Assembly (NCBI GenBank): GCA_958450325.1
Contig: OY288241.1
Span: forward strand, 38,678,778-38,742,777
Direction of reading: 5' to 3'
Length of the DNA: 64,000 nucleotides
Source: Agrostemma githago
Taxonomy: Eukaryota > Streptophyta > Magnoliopsida > Caryophyllales > Caryophyllaceae
The translations under genes were made by a program, and so were the position numbers. The notes beneath the pieces were generated by a model, which saw nothing but the letters and a program-made list of their open reading frames with translations, had not been told where the DNA came from and ran no database searches. Shown here in pieces: positions 30,857-41,257 of this stretch. Numbering within the stretch: the stretch's first letter is position 1; every line of letters begins with the position of its first letter.

Positions 30857-33800
30857 TCAACCCTCTCAATCTTATGGCCAATCAATCAATTTTCAATTTG
30901 GTCAAGGAGGAGTTCCATGGGATAACATTAATGATTTGCAAAGAGCCGTTGGGCAACTATGGAATGAACATCAAGATACCAAGGCAAGGCTAAAGGTTTG
31001 GGAATCACAAGAAGCAACAAAAGCCTTAGCCGCCCCAATTCATCCACCCCATGGTTTGCCCGGGCAACCCCAAAACCCAAGAGACCCTTCACACCAAGCA
31101 AATGCCGTCATTTTGAGAGGTGGCAAAGAGCTTGAGGACCCATACAAGAATTTGAACTTGAATACCAAAAGCACCTCATCCAAAGTCAATCAACCAAGTG
31201 CACCACAAGCTTCATTTCCCACTTCCCCCAAACAAAACTGGGGAATACAAGCGGAGTTTGATATCCTCCAAAATGCGGAGAATGAACTAAGAGAACAAAG
31301 AAAGAAGAAAGAGCAAATGGAAGCGGGAGAAGAAAAAAGGAAAGAAGCGGAGCGATTAGCCGAAGAAGAAGAAGAATTCAATGTTTCACCGCCTCCCGCT
31401 TTTGTCCCACCATTGCCTCTTCCCGAACGAGCTAAGCAAAATAAGGAGAATGCCCAATTTAGCCGTTTTGTGGATATGTTGAAAAAGGTGGAGGTAGCTT
31501 TACCCTTCACCGAGGTAATTTCTCAAATGCCTCTCTATTCTAAGTTTTTGAAAGATGTCTTGACTAAAAATAGAACAATAGAGGACAAAGAATGTGTCTC
31601 TCTCACGGCACAATGTAGTGCCATTCTCATGAATCAAATGCCGAAGAAACTAGAGGATCCCGGTAGCTTTTCCATCCCTTGTCGGGTTGGAAATGTTGTT
31701 GTTAATCAAGCTTTATGTGACCAAGGGGCTAGTGTTAGTTTGTTACCTTATTCTATTGCCAAGAGACTTAGTGTGGGGGAGATGAGACCCACTAGCATGT
31801 CGATTCAACTTGCGGATAGGTCCGTCAAGTACCCACTTGGGATACTTGAGGGTGTACCCGTTCAAGTTGGTAAATTTTTCATCCCCTATGACTTTGTTGT
31901 CATGGATATGCCCGAAGACACTATTACCCCCATTATTTTAGGTCGACCTTTTATGGCTATCGGAGGTACTAAAGTTGATGTCAAGAATGGTAAGTTGTCT
32001 TTTAACATAGGGAAGGAGTCGGTAGAGTTTTCCCTTTCTCAAGCTCTTAAACAACCAATGATTGAACAAATGCATTCCATTGAAGTTATTGATAGTTTGG
32101 TTAAGTATAGCTTGATAGATGATGATAAGCAAGAAGATGAACAATTTGACTCTCCACCCCTTGAAGATGAATGTTTGCATGATGAAAAGGTAGAACCACT
32201 ACCGGTGGGTAAGAGTATGGTATCTTCTCCTCCTAATCTTGAACTTAAACCACTCCCCTCTTCCCTCAAATATGCCTTTCTTGAAGGAACTAATTATCCC
32301 ATTATTGTCAATGCTACCCTCGATGGACCTCAATTGGAAAAACTTTTGATTGTTTTGAGAAAACACAAAAAGGCCATCGGGTATAGCATTGCCGACCTCC
32401 AAGGCATAAGCCCAGATGTTTGTATCCATAGGATCATCCTTGATGATGACCACCATCCTTCGGTTGAGGGTCAACGTAGGTTGAACCCCACCATGAAAGA
32501 GGTTGTCATGAAGGAAGTCCTCAAGTTATATGAGGCTAACATCATATACCCAATAACCAGAAGTAAATGGGTTAGCCCCGTACAAGTTGTGCTGAAAAAA
32601 GGAGGAATGACGGTTGTTAAAGGAGAAAAGGGTGAGTCAATTTCTACTAGGACCATTACCGGTTGGCGCATGTGTATAGACTATCGAAAATTGAACACGG
32701 TCACCATAAAAGACCATTTCCTCCTTCCCTTCATTGATCAAATGCTTGAAAGATTGGCGCATCATTCTTATTTTTGTTTCCTTGATGATCATTCCGGATT
32801 TCTTCAAATTCCCATTCATCCCGATGACCAAGAGAAGACCACTTTCACATGTCCCTATGGCACCTATGCTTATAGAAGGATGCCATTTGGATTGTGCAAT
32901 GCGCCGAGAACGTTTCAAAGATGTATGATGGTTATTTTTTCCGATTTTATTGAAAAATCTATGGAAGTTTTTGTGGATGACTTTAGTGTGCATGGCACAT
33001 CTTTTGATTCTTGCCTTGAAAATCTTGATCAAGTGTTAGCTCGATGTGAAGAGTATAGACTTGTTTTAAATTGGGAAAAGTGTCATTTCATGGTTGAACA
33101 AGGTGTTGTCTTAGGTCATATTGTTTCTAATAGAGGAGTCGAAGTTGATAAGGCGAAAGTCTCCGTGATTGAGAACTTGCCACCACCTACAAATGTTAAA
33201 GGGGTGAGGAGTTTTCTAGGTCACGCCGGTTTTTATAGACGATTTATTAAAGACTTTTCCAAAATTGTCAAGCCTTTAACTTCTTTACTTATGAAAGATG
33301 GACCTTTTGTTTTTGATGACTCGTGTCTTGAGGCCTTTTGCAGGATAAAGACCGCTCTTACTACCACTCCAATTATCAAAGCTCCCGATTGGAATCTTCC
33401 ATTTGAGATCATGTGTGATGCATCCGATTTTGCCGTTGGTGCCGTTCTAGGTCAACGGGTGGATAAGAAGCTATATGTGATATACAATGCAAGAAAGACC
33501 CTAGATGAAGCCCAATCAAGGTATACAACAACCGAAAAAGAGATGCTTGCCGTTGTCTATGCCATGGAGAAATTCCGAAATTATGTTACCGGTTTCAAAG
33601 TCATTATTCATACCGATCATCCGGCGATTCGATACATCATGTCCAAAAAGGAGACCAAGTCCCGACTCTTTCGATGGGTCCTCCTTCTACGAGAGTTCGA
33701 TATTGAGATTAAAGACAAAGCCGGATCGGAGAACTTGGTAGCGGATCATCTTAGTAGACTAACAGTTAGTAATGAAAGCAATGAAGAAGATGGTATACCC

Positions 33801-35153
33801 ATCAATGAAGCTATGAGAGATGAGGTCTTGATGGCCATTGATACTATTACACCTTGGTATGCCGATATCGTTAATTTCTTAGTGTCTCAATTTATTCCGG
33901 ACGCTTATTCCAAGCAAGAGAGGAAGAAACTACGTTATGAAGCCCGACGCTATTATTGGGACGAGACTTATTTATTCCGCCGTTGTGTAGATGGAATTTA
34001 CCAACGATGTGTTACGGCCGATGAAGGATATAATATTGTGAAGCACCTCCACTCGACATCTTATGGTGGACACTTGGCCAACCAAAAGACAATTGCCAAG
34101 GTTCTCCAAAGCGGGTTTTGGTGGCCTTCCATGTTCAAGGACATTCGAGCTTTCATTCTCACATGCGATGCTTGTCAAAGAAGTTGGAATATTACAAGAA
34201 GAAATGAGATGCCCCTTCAACCCATCTTAGAAATTGAATTGTTCGACGTTTGGGGCATTGATTTCATGGGTCCGTTCACATCCTCTTTTGGTAACAAATA
34301 CATCCTAGTAGCGGTTGATTATGTCTAAAAATGGATCGAGGCCGTAGCTTCCCCCACCAATGACTCCAAGGTTGTAATCAAACTTTTGAAGAATGTAATT
34401 TTTCCAAGATTCGGTATGCCTAGAGCTATAATTAGTGATGGAGGCTCTCATTTTAGGAAGGATACCTTTGAACACCTTCTTAGGAAGTATGGTATCACTC
34501 ACAAGATGTCCCTAGCCTACCACCCTCAATCAAATGGGCAAGCCGAGATCTCCAACCGTCAAATCAAGGGAATTTTAGAGAAAGTTGTAAATACACACCG
34601 AAAGGATTGGTCATTGAAGTTAAATGACGCCCTTTGGGCATTAAGAACGGCTTACAAAGTGCCGATTGGAACCACTTCTTATCGTCTTGTGTATGGTAAA
34701 GCTTGTCATTTACCGGTGGAATTAGAACACAAAGCCGAATGGGCAATCAAAGAGCTAAACTTCGATGAGAGTGTTGTAGGAGATAACCGCCTTCGCCAAC
34801 TACAAGAATTGGAAGAATTAAGACTTGCAGCCTACGAAAATTCGAAGATTTACAAGGAACGAACACCGCAATGGCACGATTCTCGAATACTTTGTTAGGA
34901 CTTCTCCGTTGGTGATAAGGTATTACTCTTCAACTCTCGCTTCAAGCTCTTCCCCGGTAAGTTGAAATCAAAATGGTCGGGTCCATTCGAAGTGACCAAG
35001 GTGCAACCATATGGTTCAATAGAGATATCAAGCCCAGAAACCGGGAAATTCATGGTCAATGGGCAACGTTTGAAGATTTATCATCCCGGTCACGTTCGTG
35101 AGACCTTTGCTACCGTGAAGTTTGGTGAGCTCCCGTTGGGGAGAGTTGTTTAA
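30800..35153 (+). pseudogene. pol: Pol of element D: protease, RT, RNase H, integrase
   Basis: The open frame to 34328 encodes an aspartic protease with CDQGASVSLLPYSIAKRL near 31715, RT with GWRMCIDYRKLN near 32662 and catalytic VFVDDFSV near 32970, RNase H with MCDASDFAVGAVLG near 33413, and integrase. The integrase zinc module ends in LTCDACQRS. The catalytic core has GIDFMGPF, a TAA at 34326-34328, then in the same frame IISDGGSHF and NGQAEISN. A TAG at 34896-34898 precedes the C-terminal GDKVLLFNSR and WSGPFEV module, which ends at 35153. Domain order and the single RNase H fit Athila. Two stops, plus the frame change from gag, disable it. Confidence 0.85.
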
Positions 35154-36035
35154 CCCTCTCTCGAAATTGAAGTAGGTTTGGTGGTATCCTCAACAACCAT
35201 CTTGTATATATGTATCATATTTCTTTGTGTTTGTTAGCTTTGTTAGCTTGAGAAGAATGGTTGAACTTAGATTTCGCCATGGAGCATCTATTTGGGTGAA
35301 GATCAAGCTTTTGGAGAAAGTTATGGAGCCTAATTGAAGACCACAAGCATGTTTGTGGGAGATATTGATTATGTAATTTGAGTCTAGTCAATATTTGAAT
35401 CTTTAGGTGTTATTGAAGAGCCATGAAAGGGCAAGGCCGAAAAACAAAGAAAACAAGACCGCCGGGCGAAACTTCGCCCGGTGAGACTTGACCGGGTAAA
35501 ATTTTGCCCTACGGAAATGTTGCCAGATTTGCCAGAATTAACGAAGACACCACCGGGCGAAATTTCGCCCGGTGAGATTTTGACCAGGTGAAATTTCACC
35601 CGGTGGAAAAAGTGGCAAAAATGAATTTCACGACGAAAAGTCCGTCGGGTGAAATTTCACCCGATAGTGCTTGACCGGGTGAAATTTCACCCGGCGGCAT
35701 GAGCTTGAATGGATCAACTTTATCTTATTTCTTCACTACAATTTCAATTCCCTCCTTCACATTTATCACACGTAACTTTCCCTCCAAAAATTTTACACCA
35801 AAATTTTAACACCCACTTTAAAACTTTCACTTTCCCTCCTCAACCACCTTTATATATATCACCTTTACCCCCACAATTCACTCCACATTTTCACCCTTCA
35901 TAAAAACATCAAACCACCTTCCATACCCCAACCACATTCAAACCTCCATTCATAATTCCATTCCAACTTGGTGATTTATTTTGGGGTTTCGAAGAAGGAA
36001 AAGAAGTTTTGGGATCATTCTTGCAAATTATTATT
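35154..36035 (+). promoter_or_regulatory. Internal promoter region before the env-like gene of element D
   Basis: Three pairs of 16-bp dyads lie at 35464/35494, 35555/35586 and 35647/35677, with start distances of 30, 31 and 30 bases. They have the same sequence type as the LTR dyads (GGGTGAAATTTCACCC and GGGCGAAATTTCGCCC). TATATATA at 35851-35858 follows, then a C/A-rich leader up to the ATG at 36036. The arrangement repeats that of the LTR promoter, so separate transcription of the env-like gene is a strong inference. Confidence 0.6.
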
Positions 36036-37151
36036 ATGGAGACAAGAGCCCAACGAGCCGCGCGTAAACAAGGTATGGCTTCGACCTCTAAACTTTCTAA
36101 GTCTCATAAGCCTAAACTTTTACCTTGTCCTAATACACCCTTAGCTCAAACCTTCTCCGAAAAGACCTTTCGGAGCACAAGGTGGCCTTGTCCATTCACA
36201 ATGGAAATTCTACGAATAGAGGATGATATTAGAGAGTTATCGTCTAGGACCGGAACTAGCGGACTACTTAGTTTCGTAGCTTGCACGTATAAAGACCTTG
36301 CATGTGAGTTCTTAGGTACTTTTACTATCGATAACCCGACCATACCAAGAGAGCTTAGATTTTGTTTATTGGGTAAACCCCATTGTTTGACTATTTCCGA
36401 GTTTGGCTTAGCTTTAAGTTTAACCTCATCGGGTACCGAACTTAGTGAACCTTTGAGTGATGTACAAGCTAGTGCGTCTAGAAGAGACCTTTGGAGGTGC
36501 GTAGCACGTGGTCAACGAGATTTTGAACCTAATTCAAACTTTACCTCTGAAATTCGTAACCCCGTTATTCGTTACTTCGCGGAGATACTCTCCCATTGCT
36601 TGATACCGTCTACCAATAATATTTTTAATCTTAATGTGTGTGTCTTACAATTGATTTCTGACTCCTTACTTGGTAACCCTAACCCCCTAGACCTACCACT
36701 TATCGTAGCGTTGCATTTTCACAAAATTATTGTTGCTCAACGTCCCTTCGTTGACTCTGGAGGCCTTGTGACCTTAATCGCGAAAAATTTGGGTTATGCG
36801 ACCGATCACCTTATCCCACTGGATAATCGAGTCTGGCTTGACAAGGCCTATCTTCCAGCTTGGATTTTTAATGTACCCGATCATCGCCTCGTCTCAATTT
36901 GCCATGACCGTGCTTTAGTAGTACCCAACATACACCAAACCAATATTTATAATTGTCACAATTGGGACCTACCCTTAGGTCCCGGTGAATTCCGACTAAA
37001 CCAATCGGGGGGAATGGAAATTTGGGAGTATGCGAACTATAGGTTACCCGAGGGTCGTACAATCTACGACCATTCTGAGTTAGAACCCACCGAGGGCGTA
37101 CAACCCGGGTCCCCGACGGTTTCTTTTGCGTCAAATGATTACCCAAATTAA
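36036..37151 (+). CDS. Env-like protein of element D (Athila ORF-1 family)
   Basis: From the ATG at 36036 this frame gives 371 residues starting METRAQRAARKQG; an upstream in-frame ATG at 36009 lies in the leader and is less likely. The central part contains RELRFCLLGKPHCLTISEFGLALSL, which matches the 'R-F-G-x-PH-L-T-x-x-EFG-x-A-L' core of the Athila ORF-1 family. The gene occupies the position of a retroviral envelope gene. I see no signal peptide or clear membrane span, so an envelope role is doubtful. It is uninterrupted, unlike gag and pol of the same element. A lysine-rich N-terminus may be a nuclear signal. The gene sits behind its own dyad and TATA region. Confidence 0.75.
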   Translation: METRAQRAARKQGMASTSKLSKSHKPKLLPCPNTPLAQTFSEKTFRSTRWPCPFTMEILRIEDDIRELSSRTGTSGLLSFVACTYKDLACEFLGTFTIDNPTIPRELRFCLLGKPHCLTISEFGLALSLTSSGTELSEPLSDVQASASRRDLWRCVARGQRDFEPNSNFTSEIRNPVIRYFAEILSHCLIPSTNNIFNLNVCVLQLISDSLLGNPNPLDLPLIVALHFHKIIVAQRPFVDSGGLVTLIAKNLGYATDHLIPLDNRVWLDKAYLPAWIFNVPDHRLVSICHDRALVVPNIHQTNIYNCHNWDLPLGPGEFRLNQSGGMEIWEYANYRLPEGRTIYDHSELEPTEGVQPGSPTVSFASNDYPN

Positions 37152-37720
37152 ACTATCCCCAGAGTCGGTCGGTGATGTGTATGTTGTGTGTGTGCGTGGA
37201 TTAGGTCGGTGAGTCTTTAATCAGTCTTTGAATTGAATTCGTTCCTTGTTCCTTGCTTCATCATTTTATGATCATTGTGATTGTTTCTACCTCTAACCAA
37301 ATTGCTAGTTGTCTTATTGTCCCTTTGATTTTTGCGGCTGAAGTGGCCTTGGTTTTGCTCCCGGTCTTTAGGCGACGTGATTACGTCATCGACCCTTTTG
37401 AAAAATCCAAATTTTAATAAATTTCTCTCAATTTTTCTTAATCCGGGCTAGGTGACGTGACTACACCTACGCCCAATTTTTCACCCTTTCGTTTTAATTT
37501 TCTTTTCTTTTCCGTTTATTTCTTTTTCTATTTCTTAGCCACTTGGCTAGGGTATAGGTGATGTGATTGCACCTAGGCCCGCCACTATTTTATCGCTTTC
37601 TTTATTTTCTTTTTCCTTTTTCTTTTCTCAAAAATTTTGAAAAATCCAAAAACATTTGAAAAATCATAAAAATCCAAAAAGATTTTTCCTCTTTTTTTCC
37701 CTTTTTCGTTCTGCCCCTAC

Positions 37721-37761
37721 TTGTCCATTGAGGACAACGTATAGTTTTAGTGTGGGGGAGG
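37721..37761 (+). other. Internal hairpin and polypurine-like tract of element D
   Basis: TTGTCC (37721-37726) pairs with GGACAA (37732-37737), or alternatively CATTG and CAACG flank AGGA with one mismatch. TTTTAGTGTGGGGGAGG follows at about 37745-37761. It lies 1.64 kb before the 3' LTR and resembles the true polypurine tract at 39384-39396. Confidence 0.45.
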
Positions 37762-39360
37762 ACTCTACTATCTTTCATTTTTCAAAAATCCTTTCAAAAT
37801 CCATAAAAATTTGAAAAAATCGAAAAATCAAAAACATTTTTCTTTTCTTTTTCTTTTCTTTTCTTTTCTTGTTTCTTGTTATGTTTCGTGTCCCGTGTAC
37901 AGTCTTGTTCTCTACTCTTACAGGTAACCACCACCTTGATAGCGCAAATTGAAGAGATTATGAAAGCACTCCGCTTGGTAACTTCCTTCCTTCTTTCTTT
38001 AATTTTGTAGAGGAGTTAGGTTGTTGCAATTGGAGGCTCTCGAGTTGAGCATTTGGGTGTTGTGATTGATTTTGTGCTTAAATGTCGATGGAGTATGGAG
38101 TACATGACCTTATTTGTGTTTTCTTTTATTGCTTTTTCTTTTTCGTGTGTTTCCTTTTGTTTTTGTATAGAGTGTCTAGGACTAAACTTTTCGAAAACCC
38201 AACTACGAACTTATTACAAGAGTTTACATTCCGTCATAGATAACCTATCGCAGATTTTGGACCTTAATCTAGTACAATGACTCTTAATCAATGAATTTGT
38301 TGATCCTTTAGCTTGAGCCCACCTTTTCTACTAGAGGTTTACTTTGGGGTTTGCATTTGACCACCTTGACCACCCATGGAGGAGTTAGGCCTTGGTTCCC
38401 GCATCCCATTTTCTAGGTGACCTTGCTCGAATGACCATTGCACCTTTATTCCAAATTCTTTCTGCCTTTTTGTGGGTTATCCGGGAATGGCGCGCGTTCT
38501 CGATTACCTATTTTTCCTCCGCCTATACATCACCACAATAAGTTTACACAAAAATAACATCCAAGCTTGGTTATGAACCACATCAAAAAGCCAAAAAAAG
38601 AGGGCAACCAAAGCAAGAGAAAAGGGCACAAAAATATGAAAAACAAGGAGAGAAAAGGAGCTTCAAATGAATATCTTATCATCGAAAAAACGTCTCCTTC
38701 ATCAAAAAAAAAAGAAGCCCTTTGATCGATTCATCGCCGTGAAGTGCCAACTAGAGGACCGAGTCCCGAGGTAGGAAGATAGCGGTGATTAGTAGATCCA
38801 CCCCAATAATTGTAAACACTCCATCTTTTTGTTTGGGCTAATTTAGAAAATTCAAGTTTGGAACGACCCTCTCGACTTAGCCAAAGAGAGCGGGACTGTA
38901 CCTACCTACAGTGTCAAACTAATCCATGGTTCACTTTTTCCACTCCGTTATACGCCCCGTCGTACCCCTTTAGAAGACTAGGAGGACCCAGGCTAAGTTA
39001 TCAACATTTATACTGCTTAATAGTCATATTATTAGGCTTTGGTCCTTGTTTACGTGGGTCATTTATCTTGGAATTTTATTGTTGTTTTAGGAAAGTAATC
39101 GGGGTCTTCCCCGCCGTCTCGATGAGGGATTCGGTGTTTTATTTTTGCTTTGGATGCGTCTATTCTTTCGTGTTATGTGTTTTTGTGTGTTTAATCGCAT
39201 CCACCATTTTGAGCAAGCCCCAACTAGCCTTGCATGGGAGTACTCTACCTCATGAGTATTCCGTTGTGAGTTGAAGGGACGGAGCGGGCCCGTTAATTGC
39301 CCCGTATCGGCTTAGCATAGTCTAGCTAGTAATAGTAGTTTGTAATTTCTTTTTGGGTCT

Positions 39361-39396
39361 TTGCTCGAGACGAGCAACGGTTTAGTGTGGGGGAAT
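39361..39396 (+). other. Stem-loop plus polypurine tract of element D
   Basis: TTGCTCG (39361-39367) and CGAGCAA (39371-39377) form a perfect stem around loop AGA. TTTAGTGTGGGGGAAT then leads to the LTR start at 39397. Confidence 0.65.
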
Positions 39397-41252
39397 TGTT
39401 GTGTGCTAAATTTAGACCATTTTTTCCCTAATTTAGACTCATTTTTCCCTCGTTTTGAGAGTTTAGAGTGCGAATATCGCCATATTTTGAGTACTTCTCG
39501 CATTAGTGTCCCTCTTGTGCGTTTTACATGTTTTTGATAGTTTTTCTAACAATTTTGATAGGATTTGGCACCGAAATCACGATCGAGCTTCCACGAGCAT
39601 AAGAGAAAGGAACACCGTTCAAAAGAGCAAAGCACACAACTTAAAGTTTAAAGCCATCCAATCAATCGACGAAGAATGAGATAAGGAAAGAGGCCAGAAG
39701 AATGACTGGGTGAAATTTTACCCGATGAAATACCGCCGGGAGAAATTTCACACGACGGTAAAGTGCCTCCCCGAAGAATTTTCCGAGCTTCCTCACCGGA
39801 CGAAGTTGACCGAGCAAAAGTTCGCCCACCGGGTGAAATTTCGCTCGATGGTGAATAGTGCCAGAAATCGCAAATAGTGAAGAAAATCTCACCGGGCAAA
39901 AATTTCACCCGGTGGGATTAGTCCATCAAGCCGGAGGGCAAAACTTCACCCTATGAAGATGCAAAGGATGATTGTCTCACTAATGAAGCAAAAGTTGGAT
40001 TTTGGCTTTAGGTTAAGAGACCCATTAAGGATTACTATATATATGTTTCCCTAATTTGTAGTCATAAGCAAGTAGTAATAGGCCTTCATTGGTTTAGTTC
40101 CTCCATCATATTACACCTTCATTAGTAGTAGAGTAATTTAGTAGTATTCTTAGTAATTCTCTATAATTCTAGTAGTTTACATAGTAATTAGTAGTAGATC
40201 TACTTAGTTTCCATCATCAATTCTCTAGATTTCAAGTTTGTAGAAGATTATTTCAAGTTTTATTTGAAGATTTGTGGGTTTATTGAAGAATTAGTGACAA
40301 GTTTTTCATCTTCTCCATCAAAGATTCAATCTCTATTTATGCAATCTTCATATTTCTTCTAGATCTTCATAGTTGGTACATTTCTTTCCACTCTCTAATC
40401 TCTAGTTTAGATTTATTTTAGTTTTTCATCATTGTCTTGTTTAGATCATCTTAGTGTTGTTAGTTTCTCTAGATTTTATTTATGTTGTTCTAGATTATTC
40501 TCTAGCTTAATTTGATAGTTTCATAGTTTAGTGGGTAATTATTAGATCGTCGTTTCCTTATTATCTTGTAGTTATTTTCCTTAGATCTCGTTAATATGCA
40601 TGCTTTAGTTAGTTTCTCCTGAGTTAATGTTTTGTTGCTTTCCATTATGATTAGTGAGTAGATTTCTTGTTGGGGGTTTAGGGATGAGGACATGGATTAT
40701 TCGAATTTAGGGGTGTTGGTGGGTTGCTTGGTTGTTAGTTTATCTTGTTTGTGGTGGTTGTGTCATTGTTGTTTTAGTCCGGCCAACTAGACTGACCTTG
40801 ACTCATTTCTATCAATATGGGGAAACTCGGGTAGAAATTACCACAACTAGAGACTTACCCTTCTTCGCTGCGAAAGCGGGTTTTTAGGTGGGTTGGGTGA
40901 AGAAACCAAAAGGTGGCTTTCTCCCTTTATCAATGTTGCGACAAAAACTCGATCCCGACCTTCTTAGACCCCATGTTCCGAATCCCGACTTCCTCCTAAC
41001 GCCTTTCCCTAGATTGATCGCCCCTAGCTATTCTCATAGTCATTTCTCTAGTATAGACTCGACCCTTAGAAACCCCCCTCTAGACATCAAACACATCACT
41101 TTTAACTCGTTAAAACACTCCGTTCCGTTCCCTGTGGACCGACCTCGACTTACCACGATTACTCTAGTAGTTTTTGTGTTATTCTTAGTCTATAAATATT
41201 GTTTGACCCCCCGTCCTTCGCTAAACGACCGATCCGATTGGGGTGCACGTCA
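39397..41252 (+). repeat. 3' LTR of element D (1856 bp)
   Basis: It begins TGTTGTGTGCTAAATTTAG after the purine tract and ends GGGTGCACGTCA. It matches the 5' LTR over its whole length with many scattered substitutions and small indels, so the insertion is older than that of the pol-less element. Dyads lie at about 39705-39950 and the TATA box is at 40036-40044. Confidence 0.85.
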
Positions 41253-41257
41253 CCCAT

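Larger units (their letters stand above)
37152..39396 (+). other. Conserved non-coding 3' region of element D
   Basis: No protein is encoded, yet the order of blocks matches element B over about 2 kb: GGCTAGGTGACGTGACTACACC, a T-rich segment, GTGTGGGGGAGG, a GGACCTTAATCTAGTA block near 38262, GACCACCCATGG near 38370, an A-rich tract at 38580-38720, AGGACCGAGTCCCGAGG near 38756, then the hairpin and polypurine tract. Conserved order in two families with different LTRs suggests that this leader or tail has an RNA-level function. Confidence 0.55.
27260..41252 (+). mobile_element. Element D: nearly complete Athila-like LTR retrotransposon (13,993 bp)
   Basis: D has both LTRs, PBS, gag, pol with protease, RT, RNase H and integrase, a separate env-like ORF behind its own promoter-like region, a 2.2-kb non-coding 3' region and a polypurine tract. 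The order and env-like ORF identify the Athila lineage. TCCAT (27255-27259) and CCCAT (41253-41257) are a tentative target duplication with one mismatch. It inserted into the antisense gene of element E. Stops and frame changes in gag and pol show that it is not autonomous now. Confidence 0.85.

Noticed and set aside
29240..34898. Long minus-strand ORFs inside gag and pol of element D
   Set aside because: They are shadows of the sense-strand domains, which carry all catalytic motifs.
36036..37151. Calling the env-like ORF a true viral envelope
   Set aside because: No signal peptide, membrane span or cleavage site is visible. The conserved core fits the Athila ORF-1 family, whose function is unproven.
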